A DNA stretch of 64,000 bases from Prosthecodimorpha hirschii. Its GTDB lineage: Bacteria; Pseudomonadota; Alphaproteobacteria; Rhizobiales; Ancalomicrobiaceae. Under the pieces are notes generated by a model that was not told the DNA's origin, did not search any database, and saw nothing but the letters and a program-made list of their open reading frames with translations. The position numbers and the translations under genes are program-made. Position 1 is the first letter of the stretch; every line of letters begins with the position of its first letter. Shown in pieces: positions 1 through 8,400 of this stretch. The stretch covers positions 5,306,857 to 5,370,856 of the forward strand of contig NZ_LJYW01000001.1 in assembly GCF_001305515.1 (NCBI RefSeq), given 5' to 3'.

Positions 1-32
1 GTCGTCATCGTGACCCTATTCGCGCGGCGGCC

Positions 33-1022
33 TCAGCCCCAGAGCGCGGGCTCGGGCGGATAGACGGTCGAGCCGTCATAGGTCAGGCCGGGAGCGCGGT
101 CGCGGGCGAGCAGCAGCGGGCCGTCGAGATCGACGAAGTCGGCGCGCTGGGCGGCCAGGATCGCCGGCGCCATGGCGAGCGAGGTGCCGACCATGCAGCC
201 GACCATCACGGCGAGGCCGGCCCGCTCGGCCGCCGCGACGATCTCCAGGGCCGTGGTCAGGCCGCCGGCTTTGTCGAGCTTGATGTTGACGGCGTCGTAG
301 CGGTCCCGGAGCGCGGCGAGGTCGCCGCTGCCGTGCAGGCTTTCGTCGGCGCAGACCGGCACCCGGCGCGCGATGCCGGCGAGCGCGCCGTCGCGGCCGG
401 CCGGCAGGGGCTGCTCGATCAGCCGGACCCCGGCGGCTTCCGCCGCCGCGAGGTTGTCGGCAAGGTTCTCGGGCGTCCAGCCCTCGTTGGCGTCGACGAT
501 CAGCATCGCGTCGGGTGCACCGGCACGCACCGCGCGGATGCGCTCGGGATCGCCGTCGCCGCCGAGCTTGACCTTGAGGAGCGGCCGGTGTGCGGCCGCG
601 CGGGCGGCCTCCGCCATGCTGTCCGGCGTGCCGAGGCTCAGCGTATAGGCGGTGACCAACGGTTTCAGCGCGTCGAGCCCGGCCGCCCGGAAGGCCGGGA
701 CGCCGCTGCGCTTGGCCGCCAGATCCCAGAAGGCGCAATCGACGGCATTGCGCGCCGCGCCGGCCGGCATGGCGCCCGCGAGGTCGGGGTGACCGATCCG
801 TCCGGCGGCGATCTCCGGGCCGACCGCCTCGATCGCGGCGACCACGTCCTCGACGGTCTCGCCGTAGCGGGCATAGGGCACGCATTCGCCGCGTCCGGTC
901 GCGCCGTCGATGGTCAGCGTCGCGGTCACGACGACCGCTTCGGTGCGGCTGCCGCGCGAGATGGTGAAGCTGCCGGCGATCGGGAAGCGCTCGACGGCGA
1001 CGCTCAGATGGGGTCCGGTCAT
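33..1022 (-). CDS. dgcA: N-acetyl-D-glutamate racemase / dipeptide epimerase, enolase superfamily
   Basis: Member of the enolase superfamily (muconate-lactonizing/dipeptide epimerase branch), 329 residues. The catalytic framework is visible: KVK with the acid/base lysine at about residue 152, metal ligands D177 (VDANE), E203 (IEQPLP) and D226 (ADES), and the second lysine near 248 (NIKLDK). The start ATG overlaps the stop of the upstream dgcN by four bases (ATGA), so the two are translationally coupled. The pairing with a DUF1611 protein is known from the D-glutamate pathway of marine bacteria, in which DgcN acetylates D-Glu and DgcA racemises N-acetyl-D-Glu to N-acetyl-L-Glu. From sequence alone, L-Ala-D/L-Glu epimerase activity on peptidoglycan dipeptides is the alternative. 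The family call is firm; the substrate is inferred from the neighbour. Confidence 0.85.
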   Translation of the reverse strand: MTGPHLSVAVERFPIAGSFTISRGSRTEAVVVTATLTIDGATGRGECVPYARYGETVEDVVAAIEAVGPEIAAGRIGHPDLAGAMPAGAARNAVDCAFWDLAAKRSGVPAFRAAGLDALKPLVTAYTLSLGTPDSMAEAARAAAHRPLLKVKLGGDGDPERIRAVRAGAPDAMLIVDANEGWTPENLADNLAAAEAAGVRLIEQPLPAGRDGALAGIARRVPVCADESLHGSGDLAALRDRYDAVNIKLDKAGGLTTALEIVAAAERAGLAVMVGCMVGTSLAMAPAILAAQRADFVDLDGPLLLARDRAPGLTYDGSTVYPPEPALWG

Positions 1023-2029
1023 CGCGGCCAGTGCCTTTCGATCTCGTCGACGATCGGTTCCAGTCCGAAGCGGATCGGGTCGCTGGCCGGCAATCCGTGC
1101 GCGTCGGCCGCCGCCGCGATGGTGCGCGCGGCGTCGACATCGTTGAGATGCTCTGTGTTGATCGCGATGCCGACGCAGCGGATCGCCGGGTTGGTCAGCC
1201 GGCCACAGCGGACGGTCAGGTCGATCACGTCGGCGATGCTCGGCAGCGGATGCTGGACGCCGCGCATGCGCGTCCGGGTCGGTTCGTGGCAGACCACGAA
1301 GGCGTCGGGCTGCGCGCCATGCAGGAGGCCGAGCGACACCCCGGCGAAGGAGGGATGGAACAGCGAGCCCTGGCCCTCGACCAGGTCCCAGTGGTCCGGA
1401 TCGGCCGCCGGCGCGATCCATTCGACCGCCCCGGAGATGAAATCCGCCACCACCGCATCGATCGCGACGCCGCGGCCGGAAATGAACACGCCGGTCTGCC
1501 CGGTCGCCCGGAAATCGGCCGCATAGCCGCGCGCCCGCATCGCCTTTTCGAGCGCCAGGGCGGTGTATTTCTTGCCGACCGAGCAATCCGTGCCCACCGT
1601 CAGCAGTCTGAGGCCCGGGCGCTTCGTGCCCTTGCCGGTCGGGAAGCGCTCGCTGGTGTGGCGCACGTCGTGCAGCTTGCGCCCGGTCCGCTCCGCCGCG
1701 GCCCGGATTTCCGGATCGTCGGCGAGCCGCATATGCAGGCCGCTGGCCACGTCCAGTCCGGCATGCAGCGCCTCGACGATCGGCACCACCCAGTGATCCG
1801 GAAGGACGCCGCCGGCATTGACGGCGCCGACCACCATGGTCCGCACGCCCGCCGCGGCGGCTTCGGCGATGGTCATGTCGGGCAGTTTCGCGTCGGCCGC
1901 GCATCCGGGCAGGCGGAGCTGGCCGAGACACCATTCCGGCCGCCAGTCGACGATGCCGAGCGCGGTCTTGGCGGCGAGCGCGTCGGGCACGTCGCCGAGG
2001 AAGAGCAGGTAGGGATGGGCGATTTCCAT
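1019..2029 (-). CDS. dgcN: D-glutamate N-acetyltransferase DgcN-like (DUF1611)
   Basis: A 336-residue DUF1611 protein with a P-loop-like GTDCSVGKK motif at residues 146-154 in the C-terminal ATPase-like domain and a Rossmann-like N-terminal domain. Proteins of this family next to an enolase-superfamily epimerase have been characterised as DgcN, an acetyl-CoA dependent D-glutamate N-acetyltransferase starting D-Glu catabolism. Older annotations call them NAD-dependent epimerases. The start chosen (MEIAHPYLLF) is where family similarity should begin. The reading frame stays open far upstream, but that part is arginine/proline rich and looks like the translation of non-coding GC-rich DNA. It forms a two-gene operon with dgcA. 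Confidence 0.8.
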   Translation of the reverse strand: MEIAHPYLLFLGDVPDALAAKTALGIVDWRPEWCLGQLRLPGCAADAKLPDMTIAEAAAAGVRTMVVGAVNAGGVLPDHWVVPIVEALHAGLDVASGLHMRLADDPEIRAAAERTGRKLHDVRHTSERFPTGKGTKRPGLRLLTVGTDCSVGKKYTALALEKAMRARGYAADFRATGQTGVFISGRGVAIDAVVADFISGAVEWIAPAADPDHWDLVEGQGSLFHPSFAGVSLGLLHGAQPDAFVVCHEPTRTRMRGVQHPLPSIADVIDLTVRCGRLTNPAIRCVGIAINTEHLNDVDAARTIAAAADAHGLPASDPIRFGLEPIVDEIERHWPR

Positions 2030-2407
2030 GACGACCTCGGACAGACAGGCAGCTTCGGCAGGCGATCGCAGGCGCGGGGCGCGCGGTGTCGGCCGGCGGC
2101 GCGGCGGGAGCAGGGCCATGGCCGTGCGCCGCCGGCTGTAGCGCCGGGGCAGGGCCGGCCCTCCCGTCCCCCGCACTGTGCCGCGGTTCGGCCGGGCCCG
2201 GCAAGGCCGGTTGCATCCGGATGGGCCGACCGCGGCCAGGGCGGTCCAGCCGGTTGTGGACAGAGGGGAGCACAGCGGCGACCGCCGGCCGGCACGGCTG
2301 CGATGGGTCGGGCGTGCCCCGGCTCGTGGCGCCGTCGGATGGCCGGCCCGTCGGATGGCTGGGCGGTCGGCCCGTCGGATCGCCGGATCGCCGGGCGGTC
2401 GCCGGCA
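2030..2407. other. Non-coding stretch between dgcN and the GPR-like gene
   Basis: About 380 bases with no convincing gene. The leftward frame of dgcN stays open through it, but its translation is low complexity (Arg/Pro/Ala) and has no Shine-Dalgarno-supported start. Around 2330-2400 there are short imperfect direct repeats based on a GGATxGCxGG/CCCGTCGG theme. The promoter of the dgcN-dgcA operon should lie here; no consensus -35/-10 pair was recognised. Confidence 0.5.
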
Positions 2408-2440
2408 AAGAGAAACCCCGGGGTGCTGCCCCGGGGCTTC
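2408..2440 (-). terminator. Rho-independent terminator of the GPR-like gene
   Basis: Reading the minus strand, an 8-bp perfect stem CCCCGGGG (2416-2423 with 2429-2436) around a 5-base loop is followed by a T-rich tract (TTTCTCTTT). It lies 32 bases past the stop of the GPR-like gene, which fits intrinsic termination and separates that gene from dgcN-dgcA. Confidence 0.8.
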
Positions 2441-2471
2441 GGATGGTCTCGTCGATGCCGGCCGGGCGGCC

Positions 2472-5400
2472 TCAGTCGAGGCGGCCGGCGGCATGGGCCA
2501 GCATGGTGTAGACCTTGCCGGTATCGGAGGTCAGGTAGGAGCGGGACATGATGCCGTCGCCGTCCGTCTTGCCGACCTCGTCCAGGAGCCGTTCGAAATC
2601 GTCGCAGTACCGGTCGACCACGGACCGGAAGTCCAGGTCGCGGTGATACTTGCGACGGATCTCGTCGAAGGTCTGCTGGCCCTGCAGGGTATAGAGCCGG
2701 CGCGTGAAGACGCTCTTCTCGCCGGCGCGGTGACGATCCCACAGATCCAGGAAGGTGCGGTCGTCGATCGCACGGGCGATGTCGGAGGCGACCTGTCCGA
2801 GACCTTCCGCGCCCGATCCCGAGCCGGCGGCGCGCGGCGCAGACGGGGCTGGGGCCGACGGGGCCGGGGCTTCGGCGACCGGTTCCGGTGCGGCGGCGTC
2901 CTCCTCCTCGTCGCGCGAGGCGCGGCGCAGGAGATCGGCGACCCAGCCGCGCGACTGGCCGTCGCGGCTGCGCGGTTCCGGATCGGCCGGCGGCTGCGGG
3001 GCGGCGCGGCGCGCCTCGGGCAGCGGCGCGGCCGGCACCCGGCTCGGCTCGGCGCGCGGCGTCTCGATGCGCGCCACCGGTTCCGGCCGGATCGGTTCGA
3101 CGGCGGGGGTCTCGACGCGGGCAGCCGGCTCGACCGCGCGGACCGGCTCGGGCCGGGCCGTCTCGATCCTGGCCGTCTCGATCCGGCGCGGTTCCGCGTC
3201 CCGGTAGACCGCAGGCCGTTCGACCACCATGGCGGCCGAGGCGGACGCGGCGCCACTGCCGCGGCGCGGCGGTTCGGCGGCCGGGACGGTGACATCGAAG
3301 GCGGCGGCCTGACGGCTGGCGAGGTTGGTCAGCTCGTTCAGCGCCTTCAGCTGCTCGGTGACGACGCGGCGCAGCGCGGCGGTCGATTCCTCGGTCTCCT
3401 TGGGCAGTTCGAACACGCCGCGGCGCAGCTCTTCGCGCGTCTTGTCGAGTTCGCCCTGCATCATCCGCGCCGCGTCGCGCATCTTCTCCGCCGCCTCGCC
3501 GAAGCGGGCGGTGGTGTCCGACACGGTCCGCGACAGGTCCGCCACCATGGCGTCCTGGATCGACTTCAAGGTCGAGGAGGCCTTGTTGCCTTCCTGATCG
3601 GCGGTCGTCCGCAGGGTCTCCAGCTGGCCGAGCACGGAGCGGATCGCGCCCTCGGTCGAGCCGGTCAGCGAGGCACCGACATCGCGGGCGCGCGCTTCGG
3701 CGGCCGCGAGGCTCTGGCTGATCGTGCCGGCGAAGGCGCGGACCAGCTCGTCGATGGTCTTGGTCTTCTCGGCCAGCGCCTCGTTCATGGCCTCCAGCGT
3801 CTGCTGGCGCTGCTCGATCGAGCGGACCAGCCGGTCGTTGGCGCCGCCGACCTCGGCACCGGCATCGTGCAGGCGGCCCGCGGTCTGGTCGAACTTCGAG
3901 GTCAGGTCGACCACGTCCTTCAGCACGCCGGCCGAAACCTCGCGCAGGGTGCCGACTTCGCGGGCGATGGTGGCGGTCGCCACCTGGGTGTCGGAGACGG
4001 CCTGCTCCAGGGCGCTCTTCACTTCGCCGCTCTGGCGGTCGAGATTCTGCTCGATCTCGCGCAGGCTTTCCCCGGTCCGGCTCATCACCGACTGCAGCAC
4101 CATGTTCGACTGCGTCAGCCGCTCCATGATCTCGCCCATCTCGGTGCGCAGGCGATCGGAGGCTTCGGAGACCATCCGGGAGGCTTCGACGCCCTGGACC
4201 GCGAAGGTCTCGGCCACGTCGCGGCCCTTGCGTTCGAGCGCGTCGAGCAGCAGGTCGCCGGCATGGCCGATCTTGTCGGCGAGATTGGCCGAACGGCTGT
4301 CGAGGCCCTTGTAGAGCTGGTCCTGCGCGCCCTGCAGCTTGCCGAAGATGTCGGCCGAGCGGCTGTCGAGCACCTCCGCGATGCCGTCGCGGGCCTGGGT
4401 GGTGTGGGCGACCAGTTCGCCCTGCCGGGTCTCCAGCGTGCGTTCGAGCTGGTCGTGCGCAGCCGCGAGACTGGCCACCAGGTCCGATGCCCGCTCCTCG
4501 ACCAGCGAGGCCATTTCGGCCTGCCGGGTCTCCAGCGTGCTGGCGAACATGTCGTGGGTATTCGCCAGCCGGCCGATCAACGCATCGGTCCGGCTCTCGA
4601 CCAGGATGCCGAGCTCGCTGCGGCGGCTTTCCAGTTCGCCGGCGAGGCGGTCATGGGCGGCGGCGAGGCCGGCCAGGAGGCCGCTGGCGCGTTCGTCGAG
4701 CGCCGAGGTCAGGGCCGTCTGGCGCTGTTCCAGCGTCCCGGCGAGCAGGTCGTGGGTCGCCGCGAGGCCGGCCAGGAGCCCGCCGGCCTGATCGGAGACC
4801 AGGTCGGCGATCTCGCCGCGGCGCGCCTCGAGCACGGTGGCCAGGCGTTCATGCGTGGTCGCCAGAGCGGAGATCAGGCCGCTGGCGCGCTCGTCGATTG
4901 CGGCGGTCATGGACGACTTGCGCTGATCGAGCGACTGCGCCAGCCGGTCGTGGGTCGCCTCGAGGCCCGAGAGCAGGCCGCCGGCATGGCCGGACACCAG
5001 ATCGGCGATCTCGCTGCGGCGGACTTCGAGGATGCCGGCGAGCCGGTCGTGAGCGCTCGCCAGACCGTCGATCAGGCTGTTGGCGCGCGCCTCGATCTCG
5101 CCGGCCATGGCCGAGCGGCGCTGATCGAGCGAGCGGGCGAGCATGTCCTGGGTCGCGGCGAGGCTGGACAGCAGGCCCGCGGCCTGGGTTTCGACCAGAC
5201 CGGCAATGTCGCCCTGCCGGGCTTCGAGCGTGCGGGCGAGCGCATCGTGGGCCGTCGACAGACCGGCGATCAGGCCGCTGGTCCGTTCGTCGAGCACCGA
5301 GGCGATGTCGTTCTGACGCGCCTCCAGGGTCCGCGCCAGCATGTCGTGGGCGGCCGTGATGCTCGAAATCAGGCCGTTGGTGCGCCCGTCGAGGACGGTC

Positions 5401-8400
5401 ACGATGTCCTGATGGCGCCGGTCGAGCGTGCGGTCGAACACGTCGTGGGCGGTCGCCAGCGTCGAGGCCAGGTCTTCGGTCCGGGCCTCGACGGTCGAAA
5501 CGATCGACTTCTCGGCGCTGGCGAAGCGTTCGGCGAGCTCGGTCGCCCGGAGATCGAGCGTCTCGATCAGATGGCCGCCGCGGCCTTCCAGAAGGGCGGA
5601 GATCTCGGTCGTGCACTTCTCGAGATCGACCACCACCGCGGAGGTGCGCGAGATGACCGACTGTTCCAGGCGGGCGGCGACCTCCTCGGTGGTCGCCACC
5701 ATGGTCCGGCGCGCCTCCTCGGACTTGATCAGCATGCCCTCGGTCGCCTCTCCGACCGAACGCAGCACGATCTGGCGGGCCTTCTCGGTTTCCTGGCCGA
5801 GCGTGCTGCCGATCGCCGACATGCGCTCCTGCAGCAGCCGGTCGAAGAAGCCGGCCCGCTCGCCGAGGGTTTCGGTCATCTCGGTCACGCGCATACCGAG
5901 GGTCGCGTTGAGGGTGGAAACCTGATCGCTGATCTGGTCGCCGACCTCCTTGGCGCGGCCGACCAGCGAGGTCGAGAGTTCCGCCACGCGGCTGTCGAAC
6001 ACGGTGGAGATGGCGGTGTGACCTTCGACGAAGGTGCGGGCGATATCGCGCGCCCGGTCCATCAAGGTCTCGCTGATCTGGCGGGCGCGGGTGTCGAGCG
6101 CCTCTTCGATCTTCTCGGTGCGGGTGCGGACCGTGTCGTTGAACGCATCGGTGCGCTCGGCGAAGGTCGCCGCCACGCGGTCGACGCGGGCCGCGACGGT
6201 CTGCTCGAAGGAGACGGCGCGCTCCTGGAGGATCAGGCCGACCTCGTCCGCCTTGCGGTCGAGCGACGTGCCGAAATGGGCCAGCTTGCCGTCGAGGGCC
6301 GCCGACAGGCTGGAGGTGCGGCTCTCGATCGTCTCGGCCAGCTCGTCGGTGCGGCTCTGCAGCGCATCGACCAGGGCGACGGTCTTGCGGGTGAGGGTCT
6401 CGTCGACGAGACCGAGGCGACGCTCGAGCAGGTCGCGCATCTGTTCGGAGCGCTGGCCGAGCGTCTCGACCACCTGCACGGCGCGCACGCCGACGATCTC
6501 GTCGATGGCGGCGATGCGCTCGGACAGGCCGGTGGTGATCTCCTGGCCCTGGCTGGCGAGCCGGCCGAGGAAGTCGCCGCCGGTCGCGTTCATACGGTCG
6601 GTGACGAGATCGCCCTGGGCGGCGACGAGGCGGGCGACTTCCGAGCCGGCCTTGGCCAGGCGTTCGGCCAGTTCGCCGGTGCGGGTGGAGATGTCGCCCG
6701 AGACCACGTCCAGGCTAGCATGCAGGCGGTCGCGGAAGTCCGCGGCGCGCGAGCCGATGATCTGGTCCAGGGTGCGCCCGGCCGAGACCACGGCATCCTC
6801 CAGTTCGGCACCGCGCATGACGATGGATTCGCGGATGCGGTCGCTGGTGGCGTCGAGCCGGTCGGCGAGCACGTCGCCATTGGTCAGGATGGTGGTGTTC
6901 AGCCGGCCGATCGCATCGTCCAGCGCGCGGTTCAGGTCGCCGCCGCGGATCGCGATGATCTCGGCGATCTGCATGCCGGCCGTGTCGAGCCGTTCGGTGA
7001 TCTCCGAGCCGCGCAGGCTGAGATCGACCACCAGCGACTGGCCCGTGCCCTTCAGGGCCTCGTTGACCTCGCTGCCGCGCGACACGATCGCCTCGACGAT
7101 CTTGGTGCCGGTGGCGTTGATGGTGTCCGACACCTCGCGCGAGTGGCCGACGAAGAGCTGGTTGAGATCCTCGGTGGCGCGCGACAGCGTATCGGACACT
7201 TCCGTGCCGCGGGTCGCGATCATCGAGACGATCTCGTTGCCGGTCCGCGACAGGGTCTGGTCGATCACCGAGGCGTGCGACAGCAGGCCCTCGTTGACCT
7301 CCTGGCCGCGGGTCAGGATCGTGTCGGTGATCAGCGTGCCGGTCGAGGCCAGCGTCTCGGTCAGGTTCGTGCCGGTCTGCGTCAGGGTTCCGATCAGGCC
7401 TTCGCCGGTCGCCGAGAGCGTTCCGATCAGGTTGTCGCCGGTCGAGGCGAGCGTCCGGGTCAGATCGCTGCCGGTCCGCGCCAGCGTGTTGGTCAGGTCG
7501 GTACCGGTGCGCGACAGCGAGTGGTTCAGCGACGTGCCGGTCTCGGTCAGCGATCCGATCAGCGTGTCGCCGGTGCGGTTCAGCGTGTCGTTGAGGGCGG
7601 TCGAGCGCTCGGTCAGCGTGTCGATCAGCGTATCGCCGGTGCGGCTCAGCGTATCGTTGAGGGTGGTCGAGCGCTCGGTCAGGGTGTCGATCAGCGTGTC
7701 GCCGGTGCGGCTCAGCGTGTCGTTGAGGGTGGTCGAACGCTCGGTCAGGGTGTCGATCAGCGTATCGCCGGTGCGGCTCAGCGTGTCGTTGAGGGTCGTC
7801 GTGCGCTCGGTCAGGGTCGCGATCAGCGTCCCGCCGGTGTGGCTCAGGGTGTCGTTGAGGGTGGTCGAGCGCTCGGTCAGCGTGGCCAGCAGATGGCTGC
7901 CGGTGCTGCTCAAGGCCTCGGTCAGGGACGAGCCGGTCTCGGTCAGCGAGCTGATCAGCGTGTCGCCGGTCCGGTTCAGCGTGTCGTTGAGCGTGGTCGA
8001 GCGCTCGGTCAGCGTGTCGATCAGCGAGAAGCCGGTGCGCTGGAAGGTGTCGTTCAGCTCGCCCGAACGATCCGTCAGGGTCCCGATCAGGGTGGCGCCG
8101 GTCGACGACAGGGCCTCGCTCACCGAGGCGGAGCGCTCGAGCATGGACTCGATCAGCTGGTCGGCGGCCGCCGACAGCGAATCGGTGATGAAGCGGCTGC
8201 GGTCGGCGAGCGATTCGACGACCGTGTCGCCGGTGCGGGCCAGGCTCTCGGTGACGGCGATGCTGCGCTCGCTCAGGGTGTCGATCAGATTGGCGGCGGT
8301 CGAGGACAGAATCTGGGCGACCGAATCCGCCCGCTCGGTGATCGTGTCGATCAGCGAGGCGCCGGTATAGGACAGATTGTCGGTGACCGAACGGCTGCGC

